Shown in pieces: positions 35,231 to 43,298 of a stretch of 64,000 nt of DNA (position 1 is its first letter; each line of letters starts with the position of its first letter). The notes under the pieces are model-generated. The model made no database searches. It was not told where the DNA came from and saw only the letters and a program-made list of their open reading frames with translations. The translations under genes and the position numbers were made by a program. This stretch comes from Paracoccaceae bacterium (GTDB lineage Bacteria > Pseudomonadota > Alphaproteobacteria > Rhodobacterales > Rhodobacteraceae): positions 157,009 to 221,008 of the forward strand of contig JASBUI010000006.1 of assembly GCA_030148005.1 (NCBI GenBank), given 5' to 3'.

Positions 35231-35710
35231 ATGACAGAGTATTCAGATCAGCTTTTGCGCGACATCCTCCGCCGAATGCAGGTGGTGGCTTGTGTTGGAA
35301 TTTCCACCAATCCGGTACGTCCCAGCTATTACGTTGCGCGCTACCTGTCCCTGAAGGGCAAAACCATCATTCCGGTCAACCCGGCCTATGAGGGTCAGTC
35401 GCTCTTTGGGCACGAAATTATGCCCGATCTTTCCTCGGTGACAGAGCCGGTCGATATGGTGGACATCTTTCGGCGGTCCGAATTTGTCGGCCCCATCGTG
35501 GATGAGGCGCTGGAGACGCTGCCATCGCTACGTGTGATCTGGATGCAGATCGGCGTCGAAGACCCCGCCGCAGCCGCCCGCGCCGAAGCGCGCGGCGTAA
35601 CCGTCATTCAGAACCGCTGTCCCAAGATCGAGTATCAGCGCCTTTTTGGCGAATTGCGCATGGGCGGGTTCAACACCGGCATCATCTCGTCGAAACTGCC
35701 CCCGCAGTAG
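35231..35710 (+). CDS. CoA-binding domain protein (YccU-like)
   Basis: The 159-residue protein is a stand-alone Rossmann-type CoA-binding domain. It has VVACVGISTNPVRPSYYVAR near residue 17 and IPVNPAYEGQSLFGHEI near 47. A C-terminal NRCPKIEYQRL segment is typical of YccU-like proteins. These resemble the CoA-binding half of succinyl-CoA synthetase but lack its catalytic parts. Cellular function is unclear. The ATG at 35231 has a GGGGGG run 4 bases upstream. It is convergent with the PAP2 gene. Confidence 0.9.
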   Translation: MTEYSDQLLRDILRRMQVVACVGISTNPVRPSYYVARYLSLKGKTIIPVNPAYEGQSLFGHEIMPDLSSVTEPVDMVDIFRRSEFVGPIVDEALETLPSLRVIWMQIGVEDPAAAARAEARGVTVIQNRCPKIEYQRLFGELRMGGFNTGIISSKLPPQ

Positions 35711-35736
35711 CCGTTGCAGGTCAGCCGCCACGCGCC

Positions 35737-36345
35737 TTAGCCTTGCCGAGGGAAAAACCTGTCCGGCAGGCCCAAAGCGTTCAGCGCCCCGTCATAGACG
35801 CGTGACACGAACGACGCCCCGCGCATGATCGGCGCCCAAAGCATCAACCGAAGCAGCGCCGCAACAATGGCGGCAACGCCGAATGAGCCGACCATGTCCA
35901 GCGGCCAGTGAACGCCCAGAAAGACGCGCGACCAAGCAACGCCCAATGCCGCGCTCAAAGCCAGCGCCCAAAGCGCCCGGCGCGCCCCGCCCAGCAATAG
36001 GGCGAGTGCCAGCGCAAAAAGAACGGTCGCATGATCACTTGGAAAACTGGCCTCGGGCAGATGGGCAACAAACTGATGCCCGATCCCGACCTCGAACGGG
36101 CGCGGATGATACCAAAGGCCGGCAATGGTGAAGTTCACGCCAAGGGCAACAATTGCGGTAATGCCGGCAAAGAAAAGCCGCTGGCGCAACGCAACGCCGC
36201 CCCTGATCCAGCCAAAGACAAGGCCGGCAGCTGCAAGGTAGATCAGCCAGCTGGCAAGAAACCGTGCAACGAAGAGAAGGTAAAGGTTTGGCGCCGCAGG
36301 TGCATTGATCGCCTCAAAGGCCAGCCGGTTCCATGTCTCAAACAA
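35737..36345 (-). CDS. PAP2-family membrane phosphatase
   Basis: The membrane protein has five to six helices and the acid-phosphatase motifs: YHPRPF (near residue 80), PSDHATVLFAL (near 103) and SRVFLGVHWPLD (near 140). It likely dephosphorylates lipid pyrophosphates such as undecaprenyl diphosphate (BcrC-like), but the substrate is not certain. Only non-ATG starts are available. I prefer the TTG at 36345, which has AAAAGGG about 7 bases upstream; a TTG at 36396 would add 17 residues but has no Shine-Dalgarno. Confidence 0.85.
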   Translation of the reverse strand: MFETWNRLAFEAINAPAAPNLYLLFVARFLASWLIYLAAAGLVFGWIRGGVALRQRLFFAGITAIVALGVNFTIAGLWYHPRPFEVGIGHQFVAHLPEASFPSDHATVLFALALALLLGGARRALWALALSAALGVAWSRVFLGVHWPLDMVGSFGVAAIVAALLRLMLWAPIMRGASFVSRVYDGALNALGLPDRFFPRQG

Positions 36346-36444
36346 CGAATGACCCTTTTGCGCGCGAAAAACGGTTTTGCAGAATGATACCCGCAAGTTA
36401 GGTGCATCGGCGCGCCGCTACAAGGTGGCAGCGGGGCCCTTGGC

Positions 36445-36753
36445 CTAGCGGGCCGCTTTTTCGTCCAGCCCCGAAGTGCCCTCGCGCCGCTCAAGCTCTT
36501 GCAGGACATCATCTAGCGTCACATCCCGCGAGGCCAACATCACCAGCAGATGGTACAGAACATCCGCGGCCTCTGCCGTCAGCTTTTCGCGCTCGCCCTT
36601 GACGGCCTCGATGATCGCCTCGACGGCTTCCTCGCCAAACTTCTCGGCGCATTTTTCCGGCCCCATCGACAAAAGCTTGGCCGTCCACGATGCGCCGGCA
36701 TCCGCGCCGCGCCGCTCTTCGATTGTCTGGGCCAGACGTGTCAGGGCTGTCAT
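36445..36753 (-). CDS. hisE: Phosphoribosyl-ATP pyrophosphatase
   Basis: HisE hydrolyses phosphoribosyl-ATP to phosphoribosyl-AMP, the second step of histidine synthesis. The 102-residue product has the all-alpha MazG-like fold, with the acidic pair region [13 protein letters not shown] (near residue 40) binding magnesium and an [11 protein letters not shown] helix after it. It is a single-domain enzyme, not fused to HisI. Its ATG overlaps the hisF stop by 4 bases (ATGA), so it is co-translated as the last gene of hisA-hisF-hisE. Confidence 0.96.
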   Translation of the reverse strand: MTALTRLAQTIEERRGADAGASWTAKLLSMGPEKCAEKFGEEAVEAIIEAVKGEREKLTAEAADVLYHLLVMLASRDVTLDDVLQELERREGTSGLDEKAAR

Positions 36754-37511
36754 GTCATCCTCATCGGTATTCCGGCCGCGGCCATATGCGCCTTGGCCTC
36801 GGCGATGGTGTAATCGCCAAAGTGAAAGATCGAAGCGGCAAGAACGGCACTGGCGCCGCCAATGGTCACGCCTTCGACCAGATGATCAAGGTTTCCAACC
36901 CCGCCCGATGCAATGACAGGAACGCTGACCGCATCCGATATGGCGCGCGTAAGCGGCAGGTTGAAACCGGCGCGCGTACCATCGCGGTCCATCGAGGTCA
37001 GCAAAATCTCTCCGGCGCCTTTTTCGACGACGGTGCGGGCAAATTCGACCGCGTCTATGCCCGTTGCGCGCCGCCCGCCGTGGGTGAAAATCTCCCACCG
37101 GCCCGGCTCTACCGTTTTGGCGTCAATGGCGACGACGATGCATTGGCTGCCAAAGCGTTCCGCCGCCTCGGCGACCACGTTCGGATCAGCCACCGCAGCC
37201 GAGTTGAAGCTGACCTTGTCGGCCCCCGCCAGAAGCAGTTTGCGCACATCGTGGTGGGTGCGCACGCCCCCGCCAATGGTAAGCGGCATGAAACACTGCT
37301 CAGCCGTGCGCGTGGCCAGATCATACATCGTCCCGCGGTTTTCATGCGTGGCGTTTATGTCCAGAAAACAAAGCTCATCCGCGCCGGCGGCATCATAGGC
37401 GCGCGCCGCATCAACCGGGTCACCGGCATCGCGCAGGCCAACAAAGTTCACGCCTTTCACAACGCGCCCGTCCTTGACATCAAGACAGGGGATGATGCGG
37501 GTTTTCAGCAA
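36750..37511 (-). CDS. hisF: Imidazole glycerol phosphate synthase, cyclase subunit
   Basis: HisF forms the cyclase barrel of the HisH-HisF synthase, using ammonia delivered by HisH. The 253-residue TIM barrel retains both catalytic aspartates, Asp11 ([11 protein letters not shown]) and Asp130 (VAIDAKT). The GGGVRTHHD and [10 protein letters not shown] phosphate loops are intact. The start codon is TTG at 37511, with GGAGG 8 bases upstream. It follows hisA by 40 bases. Its partner hisH lies in the separate hisBH unit about 1.3 kb away. Confidence 0.96.
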   Translation of the reverse strand: MLKTRIIPCLDVKDGRVVKGVNFVGLRDAGDPVDAARAYDAAGADELCFLDINATHENRGTMYDLATRTAEQCFMPLTIGGGVRTHHDVRKLLLAGADKVSFNSAAVADPNVVAEAAERFGSQCIVVAIDAKTVEPGRWEIFTHGGRRATGIDAVEFARTVVEKGAGEILLTSMDRDGTRAGFNLPLTRAISDAVSVPVIASGGVGNLDHLVEGVTIGGASAVLAASIFHFGDYTIAEAKAHMAAAGIPMRMT

Positions 37512-37551
37512 AAGTTCAGCCTCCGGCAGGGATGGTGCGGGAAAAGTGAAT

Positions 37552-38271
37552 TCAATCGTTCAGGATGTCCAGCGCCTCGGCCAGATCAATCGCGCCATCA
37601 TAAAGCGCCCGGCCCGATATCGCGCCAGAGATCACACCGGTTGCCTTCAGTCGCGTCAGATCTTCGATAGAGCTGACCCCGCCCGAGGCAATCACCGGAA
37701 TGCGCGTGGCACGCGCCAGATCGGCCGTCGCTTCGATATTGGGGCCCTGCATGGCGCCGTCGCGGTTGATGTCGGTATAGATGATCGCCGCAATGCCCGC
37801 GTCCTCGAACCGGCGGGCAAGGTCGGTCACTTCAAGTTCGGTGTCCTCGGCCCAGCCCCTTGTAGCCACGCGCCCCTCGCGCGCGTCCAGACCAACAGCG
37901 ACACGCCCGGGAAAGGCCATTGCCGCCTCGCGCACAAGGGCAGGGTTTTCAACGGCGACCGTGCCTAGAATGACCCGCGCGATCCCCTTGTCGATCCAGC
38001 GTTCAATGGTGGCCATATCGCGAATGCCGCCGCCAAGTTGGGCCGGTACATCGATCGCGGCCAGAATATCCTCGACCGCTTGCCCGTTGACGGGCGCGCC
38101 TTCGAACGCGCCGTTCAGGTCCACCAGATGCAACCAGGCGCATCCTGCATCCTGAAAGGCGCGGGCCTGGGCGGCGGGGTTGTCATTAAAGACAGTCGCG
38201 TCCGACATTTCCCCCTTTAAAAGTCTGACGCAATTGCCATCTTTGAGATCGATTGCAGGATAGAGGATCAT
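37552..38271 (-). CDS. hisA: ProFAR isomerase (phosphoribosylformimino-AICAR-P isomerase)
   Basis: HisA isomerises ProFAR to PRFAR, the substrate for HisHF. The 239-residue TIM barrel has Asp8 (YPAIDLKDG) and Asp167 (YTDINRDG) as the acid-base pair. GGIRDM and IASGGVSS form the phosphate-binding turns. The open frame extends upstream to 38346 without similarity; the ATG at 38271 follows AAAGAGAC at a good distance. It begins the hisA-hisF-hisE unit, and its promoter must lie in the 139 bases shared with the divergent DUF2147 gene. Confidence 0.96.
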   Translation of the reverse strand: MILYPAIDLKDGNCVRLLKGEMSDATVFNDNPAAQARAFQDAGCAWLHLVDLNGAFEGAPVNGQAVEDILAAIDVPAQLGGGIRDMATIERWIDKGIARVILGTVAVENPALVREAAMAFPGRVAVGLDAREGRVATRGWAEDTELEVTDLARRFEDAGIAAIIYTDINRDGAMQGPNIEATADLARATRIPVIASGGVSSIEDLTRLKATGVISGAISGRALYDGAIDLAEALDILND

Positions 38272-38410
38272 TTCATGTCTCTTTCGTAGGCGATTTGGCG
38301 CCTTCTGGCATGCCCGCGCAGGGAATGCAAAGATGCTGCGACCCAACGTCAGACTTGCCCAAGCCGTGTTTCAAAGTTCAAACTACCCAAAACCCTGGGA
38401 GGAGTTTCCA

Positions 38411-38800
38411 ATGAAGTTAACCAGTCTGGCTATTGTACTTTCGACTTTCACCGTCGGAACGGCCTTCGCCGACCCCCTTGAGGGGATGTGGCGCACCACC
38501 AAGGATGACAACGGCAATTCGGGGCTGATTCAGGTTGCCCCCTGCGGCGACAAGCTTTGCGGCAAGCTGGTCAAATCCTATGACGCCAGCGGCAACGAAA
38601 TGTCGTCAAAGAACATCGGCAAGAACATCATTTCGCAGACCGTCGCCGAAGGCGGTGGTAAGTACAAGGGCAAGGTCTATTCCCCGGACCGCGACAAGAC
38701 CTATTCGTCGCGCCTGATGCTTAGCGGCGATACGCTGAAGGTTCAGGGCTGCGTCTTTGGCATCTGCCGCGATGGCGGCACATGGATGCGCGCCAAGTAA
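38411..38800 (+). CDS. Exported DUF2147-family protein
   Basis: The 129-residue protein has a signal peptide (MKLTSLAIVLSTFTVGTAFA). The DUF2147 pattern follows: GMWRTTKDDNGNSGLIQV, then CGDKLCGKLV, and a GCVFGICRDGGTW ending. The four cysteines probably form disulfides in the periplasm, and the family is a small lipocalin-like barrel of unknown role. The ATG at 38411 has AGGAG 6 bases upstream. It runs against the his genes and splits them into two units. The stop is 21 bases from that of the convergent hisH. Confidence 0.9.
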   Translation: MKLTSLAIVLSTFTVGTAFADPLEGMWRTTKDDNGNSGLIQVAPCGDKLCGKLVKSYDASGNEMSSKNIGKNIISQTVAEGGGKYKGKVYSPDRDKTYSSRLMLSGDTLKVQGCVFGICRDGGTWMRAK

Positions 38801-38821
38801 ACCAGCCGCAAGGCCGGTGCC

Positions 38822-39460
38822 CTAAGGCGCCCAGCTAAGAAAGTTCGAAATAAGCCGGAGCCCAGCGCTCTGGCTTTTTTCTGGGTGGAACTGCGTTCCG
38901 ATCATCGTGTCACGGCCAACGATGGCGGTGATGTCGCCGCCATAGTCACAATGGGCCAGCCGTTCGGCGTTGTTTTCCACCTGAAAATGATAGGAATGGA
39001 CGAAATAGGCGTGATCGCCCGTTTCGATGCCTTTCAGGACAGGGTGGGGGGCGTCAACGATCAGATCGTTCCACCCCATATGCGGCACCTTAAGGTCGGG
39101 CGCATCCGGCGTGATCCGGGCGACCTGACCCTTGATCCAGTCCAGACCTTCGGTGTCCTTGTACTCACGCCCGACGCTGGCCATCATCTGCATGCCAACG
39201 CAAATTCCCAGAAACGGGCGCGCGCGCGTCTCGACCGCTTCGATCAGCGCCTCGTAAAGCCCTTGCCGGCCTGTCAGTTCTTCCTTGCAGTGGGCAAAGG
39301 CGCCGTCACCCGGCAGAACGATCCGATCGGCCCGAAGAACATCCTCGGCCCGGTCGGTGACGATGATCTCGCCTGCATCCGTCTCGCGCGCCATCCGCTC
39401 AAAGGCTTTGGCCGCCGAGTGCAGATTGCCGCTGTCATAGTCGATAAGCGCCGTCAGCAT
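38822..39460 (-). CDS. hisH: Imidazole glycerol phosphate synthase, glutaminase subunit
   Basis: HisH is a class I glutamine amidotransferase that supplies ammonia to HisF. The 212-residue product has the nucleophile Cys87 (LGICVGM) and the His192/Glu194 pair (FHPEKS). The open frame extends upstream through hisB, but the ATG at 39460, 4 bases after the hisB stop, begins the family sequence. It is therefore translated with hisB. The cognate hisF is in the separate hisAFE unit. Confidence 0.96.
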   Translation of the reverse strand: MLTALIDYDSGNLHSAAKAFERMARETDAGEIIVTDRAEDVLRADRIVLPGDGAFAHCKEELTGRQGLYEALIEAVETRARPFLGICVGMQMMASVGREYKDTEGLDWIKGQVARITPDAPDLKVPHMGWNDLIVDAPHPVLKGIETGDHAYFVHSYHFQVENNAERLAHCDYGGDITAIVGRDTMIGTQFHPEKSQSAGLRLISNFLSWAP

Positions 39461-39464
39461 GGCC

Positions 39465-40052
39465 CTAAAGCGCGCCCTTCGTGGAAGGGACCGCATCGGC
39501 CTTGCGCGGATCGGTCTCGACCGCCTCGCGCAGCGCGCGCGCAACCGCCTTAAAGGTCGCTTCGGCGATGTGGTGGCTGTTGATGCCATGCAGGCGGTCA
39601 ACGTGAAGCGTTATGCCGCCATGTGTCGACAGCGCCTGAAAGAACTCTCGCACCAGTTCTGTATCGAAAGTGCCGATCTTGGCCGCCGGAATGTCGACGT
39701 TCCACACAAGAAACGGGCGCGCCGAAAGGTCCAGCGCGGCCCGAACAAGGCTGTCATCCATCGCAAGGTGGCAGGCGCCATAACGGCGAATACCGCGCTT
39801 GTCGCCCAGCGCCTTTGCCAGGGCCTGGCCCAGGGCAATCCCGGTATCCTCAACCGTGTGGTGGTCATCAATGTGCAGATCGCCCTCGGCCCGGACGACC
39901 ATGTCGATCAGCGAATGGCGTGCCAACTGGTCCAGCATGTGGTCAAAGAAACCCACGCCGGTCTGGTTGTCATAGGCCCCTGTACCGTCCAGGTTAACTT
40001 CGACCGAGATATCGGTCTCGGCGGTCTTTCGCGTGATCTTGGCATTGCGCAT
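39465..40052 (-). CDS. hisB: Imidazoleglycerol-phosphate dehydratase
   Basis: HisB removes water from imidazoleglycerol phosphate to give imidazole-acetol phosphate, binding manganese through histidine clusters. The 195-residue monofunctional enzyme has [12 protein letters not shown] (near residue 35) and [15 protein letters not shown] (near 58). A matching C-terminal [15 protein letters not shown] is near 160. The ATG at 40052 has GGAG 8 bases upstream, preferred to a start seven codons earlier. It leads the hisB-hisH unit from a good sigma70-like promoter. Confidence 0.96.
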   Translation of the reverse strand: MRNAKITRKTAETDISVEVNLDGTGAYDNQTGVGFFDHMLDQLARHSLIDMVVRAEGDLHIDDHHTVEDTGIALGQALAKALGDKRGIRRYGACHLAMDDSLVRAALDLSARPFLVWNVDIPAAKIGTFDTELVREFFQALSTHGGITLHVDRLHGINSHHIAEATFKAVARALREAVETDPRKADAVPSTKGAL

Positions 40053-40079
40053 CGTAAGCACTCCGGTTTGCAAGACAGG

Positions 40080-40108
40080 TCTATATGCAGAACTCGCGCT
40101 TTGGCCAA
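40080..40108 (-). promoter_or_regulatory. Probable sigma70 promoter of hisB
   Basis: On the minus strand, TTGGCC (40108 to 40103) and TATAGA (40085 to 40080) are exactly 17 bases apart, 28 bases before the hisB start. This leaves only a short leader with no room for a histidine attenuator peptide. Confidence 0.6.
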
Positions 40109-40122
40109 CCCCAAGTTCGTTT

Positions 40123-40137
40123 GAACAAAACTAGAAC
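40123..40137. promoter_or_regulatory. LexA (SOS) box, GAAC-N7-GAAC
   Basis: GAAC-AAAACTA-GAAC is an exact match to the Rhodobacter-type LexA site (GTTC-N7-GTTC read on the other strand). It lies between hisB and the divergent receiver-like gene, 84-98 bases upstream of the latter. Another exact copy precedes uvrD. Confidence 0.5.
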
Positions 40138-40220
40138 AAAATTCGATGCATTTTTAGCAGCCCTTAACGTTTCATGCCGCAAGCTGTTTTCAGACAAGGA
40201 TATTTGGAGGTTTTGGGCCA

Positions 40221-40652
40221 ATGCTGGTTCTGGTTTTGGAAGAAGATGCCGATCAACGTCATCAGGTTGCGCGCAGGCTTAAATCCGCAGGGTTTGAGGT
40301 GATATGCGCGGACCGGATCGAAATGGCGATGGAACTGATCCGCGGTGTCCCGGTGGATGTTCTTGTCTCTGGCGACAAGATCGGCGATCGGTTCACCCTT
40401 TCTGTCGCGCTGGCGGCTGAATACTATAACCCGCTGGTTGAAACCATCCTTCTGACCGATGGTTGCGGGCCTGAAACCTCTGAATACTATGACCTTTTGC
40501 CATCGCTGCACTATATTCTTGGCCGCCCGGCGACGCCCGAGAAGATCTTGCAATTCGTCAGGCTTGCGGTCGACTTTCAGACATCTGCCTTCAGCGCGCC
40601 ACTGGCCCGCGGGCTGCCCGAGGCGCAGCAAACATCTGTTGCTGCGGCCTAA
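40221..40652 (+). CDS. Small receiver-like protein (degenerate response regulator)
   Basis: The 143-residue product has the size and secondary-structure spacing of a receiver domain: VLVLEEDADQRHQVARRLKS at the start, VDVLVSGDK near residue 50, and a hydrophobic strand ending in ILLTDG. The usual phospho-acceptor context is altered to SGDK, the T/S and K of the switch are unclear, and there is no output domain. It may signal by protein contact without phosphorylation. The ATG at 40221 has GGAGG 10 bases upstream. The gene is isolated, with a LexA box in its upstream gap. Confidence 0.7.
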   Translation: MLVLVLEEDADQRHQVARRLKSAGFEVICADRIEMAMELIRGVPVDVLVSGDKIGDRFTLSVALAAEYYNPLVETILLTDGCGPETSEYYDLLPSLHYILGRPATPEKILQFVRLAVDFQTSAFSAPLARGLPEAQQTSVAAA

Positions 40653-40663
40653 GGGCCCCGCGG

Positions 40664-42538
40664 CTAGTTGGTTATGATCTCTGGCCCCATGATCGCATTG
40701 GGTAGAACCGTTGAAATCCACGGAATGTAGGTCACCAGGATCAGGAACACGACAAGGATCATCAGGAAGGGCAGGGAGGCGCGAACAACCGCCATCATCG
40801 ACATCCCCGCCACCCCGGATGTGACAAAAAGGTTCAGACCCACCGGCGGCGTGATCATTCCAATTTCCATGTTCACGACCATGATGATGCCAAGGTGAAT
40901 GGGGTCGATACCCAGAGTGATCGCAATGGGAAAGACCAGCGGCGCCACGATGACCAAAAGGCCCGAGGGTTCCATGAACTGCCCGCCGATCAGCAGGATC
41001 ACGTTGACCACGATCAGGAACATCACCGGACCAAAGCCCGCCGACAGCATCGCTTCGGTGATCTGCTGGGGGATCTGCTCTTCGGTCAGAACCTGTTTGA
41101 GGATCAGGGCGTTGGCGATGACGAACATCAAGGTGACCGTCAGGCGCCCGGCCTCAAAGAACGTCTTTCGGGTGTCGCGGTGGAAAAGCGAAGGCACAAG
41201 GTACAGCAGGCTTTCGCCGCTGCCACGCAGAAACGCCGAAGTGCCGCCGCCCAGAGAGCGTAGAAAATCGGTGCCCGCGATGCTTGACCGCTCAGCCGCG
41301 GCGCTGATCGAAAAGACGAAGATGGCCGGGGGAAGAACGCCAAGGGCCAGAATGCCCAAGGCGGTCAGAAGACTGGCAACCACGGCCCCCAGAAAGACAA
41401 GCGGCGCGAACCCGATGGATCCTTGCATAAGCGCCGATGTCCCCGTCCAGACGCCCGGCAAGGTCATGGTCACAAGATAGAGCGCAGGCAAAGCCCCGAT
41501 GATCGCAATCAAGGCCAGTCCGATGGCGCCCCTTTTCTGGGGCATTTTGGACATCGACCAACCGGTCGCCAGCGTCAGAACCACCCAAGCGATCGCCACA
41601 AAAAGGCCGACGCTTCGCGGATAGGCCGCATCGGGCAGGGGTGAGGACGCAAAGTAGTGCAGGATGAAGCCGATGATCGCAAAGACCACAACCCGCAGGC
41701 CAAGCCCAAAGCTGTCCTTCTCGCCTTTGCGCAGCCACGGCCGATCCGCCAGCGGCCCCATATCGCGGTATACGGTGATGGCGATCAGGAAGGCATAGAC
41801 CGAAGCGACCGCCGCCGCCTCTGTCGGGGTAAAGGCGCCGCCGTATATACCGCCAAGGATGATCACGATCAGGAACAGTCCAAAGGCGGCGTCCAGCACG
41901 GCATTTGCCACCTCTGACCAGCCGACCCAGTCGCCCTTGGGCAGGTCGCGTATCCGCGCAATCACGTAGATGCCGGTCATCAACATGCCGCCCGCAAGCA
42001 GCCCCGGAATGACCCCGGCAAGAAACATCCGCCCGACCGACACTTCGACCGCTGCCGCATAGACGACCATCACGATGGATGGCGGGATCAGAATGCCAAG
42101 CGTGCCCGCGTTACAGATGACGCCTGCCGCGAACTCCTTGGTATAGCCAACCTGACGCATACCCGCGATGACGATCGAACCGATGGCAACAACCGTGGCT
42201 GGCGATGATCCTGAAAGCGCCGCGAACATCATGCAGGCAAAGACCGAAGCAATGGCCATCCCGCCGCGCATGTGGCCCACGCAGGCGATGGAAAAACGGA
42301 TGATCCGCTGCGCAACGCCCCCCGTCGACATGAAGGACGAGGCAAGAATGAAGAAGGGGATCGCCAAAAGCGTGTAGTGCCCCTCAAAGGCCTCGAACAG
42401 CGTGGCCGCGATAGAGGCCATCGAGCTGTCCGAGAAAATCAGAAGAAACAGGATCGACGAAAGGCCAAGCGAGACGGCAATCGGCACGCCGATCAGCATC
42501 AGTCCGATGACCATCGAAAATAGGAAGACGACCTGCAT
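40664..42538 (-). CDS. dctM: TRAP transporter large permease with enlarged middle, locus 2
   Basis: The 624-residue permease has about 16 hydrophobic helices, well above the usual 430 residues. Standard DctM segments frame it: GYTKEFAAGVICNAGTLGIL near residue 130, and GMITPPVGLNLFVTSGVAG near 575. About 190 extra residues with several helices lie between roughly 255 and 445. The ATG at 42538 is 1 base before the dctQ stop, so the two are coupled. The longer DctM class is known in other proteobacteria, and the added helices have no assigned role. The substrate is unknown. Confidence 0.93.
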   Translation of the reverse strand: MQVVFLFSMVIGLMLIGVPIAVSLGLSSILFLLIFSDSSMASIAATLFEAFEGHYTLLAIPFFILASSFMSTGGVAQRIIRFSIACVGHMRGGMAIASVFACMMFAALSGSSPATVVAIGSIVIAGMRQVGYTKEFAAGVICNAGTLGILIPPSIVMVVYAAAVEVSVGRMFLAGVIPGLLAGGMLMTGIYVIARIRDLPKGDWVGWSEVANAVLDAAFGLFLIVIILGGIYGGAFTPTEAAAVASVYAFLIAITVYRDMGPLADRPWLRKGEKDSFGLGLRVVVFAIIGFILHYFASSPLPDAAYPRSVGLFVAIAWVVLTLATGWSMSKMPQKRGAIGLALIAIIGALPALYLVTMTLPGVWTGTSALMQGSIGFAPLVFLGAVVASLLTALGILALGVLPPAIFVFSISAAAERSSIAGTDFLRSLGGGTSAFLRGSGESLLYLVPSLFHRDTRKTFFEAGRLTVTLMFVIANALILKQVLTEEQIPQQITEAMLSAGFGPVMFLIVVNVILLIGGQFMEPSGLLVIVAPLVFPIAITLGIDPIHLGIIMVVNMEIGMITPPVGLNLFVTSGVAGMSMMAVVRASLPFLMILVVFLILVTYIPWISTVLPNAIMGPEIITN

Positions 42539-42539
42539 C

Positions 42540-43214
42540 TCAGTTATCCTTAAGCTTGGCGGCAAGGGCCGCACCGGCCTCTTCCACGGCATCTTCAGCT
42601 TCATGGCTGACGATGATCATGTCGATTTTTCCGGTCCACACCGCCCAGGTCGCCTGACAGGCGCGCAAAAGCAAAAGCGCCATGGAAAACGGCAGGACGA
42701 AGTAGGGAACAAGGCGCGGCAGCTTCTCGTAGTGCTCGCCATCGTTAAAGACATCGGCAAGCCAGCCAAGGCCGGGCGGCACGGGGATGTCTTGCGTCTC
42801 ATACCAGCCGCGGGGGCGGAATTTTTCCTCGAACCCCATGGGGAACCAGCGCCCCTCTGTCGCGGGAAGGTTGGCGAAGTTTGCCCAGTAGTCCCAAGCG
42901 CCCTTCAAAAGGAAAAAGGCGTAGATCACGCAGGCCAGAGCCGCGATCAGCCCCAAGGTGCGCCGCAGTCGCGGGCTTGCCATGTTGACCAGCGCATCAA
43001 CCCCCAGATGCGCCGACTTTTTCAGGGCATAGGACGCGCCCAGAAGGACCATCCATGCAAACATGAAAACGGTCAGCTCCAGCGCCCAGAGGATATTCGA
43101 ATTAAAGATGTATCGCGCGATGACATTGGCGAATGTCAGCGCCGTCATCAGCCCCATGAGAACTGCGATGACGTTTTCTTCCAAGTGGTCGATCATGGAT
43201 CTGGCACCGGTCAT
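42540..43214 (-). CDS. dctQ: TRAP transporter small permease (DctQ type), locus 2
   Basis: The 224-residue membrane protein shows the four-helix DctQ pattern. RYIFNSNILWALELTVFMFA is near residue 34, and KKSAHLGVDALVNM near 65. An unusual hydrophilic insertion of about 45 residues (around 120-165, with GRWFPMGFEEKFRPRGWYET) separates the last two helices. It is partnered with the enlarged DctM. The ATG at 43214 has GGAGG 7 bases upstream. The insertion could be a periplasmic loop that contacts the binding protein. Confidence 0.92.
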   Translation of the reverse strand: MTGARSMIDHLEENVIAVLMGLMTALTFANVIARYIFNSNILWALELTVFMFAWMVLLGASYALKKSAHLGVDALVNMASPRLRRTLGLIAALACVIYAFFLLKGAWDYWANFANLPATEGRWFPMGFEEKFRPRGWYETQDIPVPPGLGWLADVFNDGEHYEKLPRLVPYFVLPFSMALLLLRACQATWAVWTGKIDMIIVSHEAEDAVEEAGAALAAKLKDN

Positions 43215-43249
43215 CTCGCGTCCTCCGTGAATTCGGGCTTGTGTAGAAA

Positions 43250-43277
43250 CGTGGCCCGCCCATCAGGGCAGGCCACG
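43250..43277 (-). promoter_or_regulatory. Hairpin in the dctP-dctQ gap, locus 2
   Basis: CGTGGCC (43250-43256) pairs with GGCCACG (43271-43277), and GCCC/GGGC continue the stem inside. It matches in position the hairpin at 27699-27727 of the first TRAP locus. It likely protects the dctP part of the message. Confidence 0.65.
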
Positions 43278-43298
43278 CAGATCAATGGGCAGGGCCCA

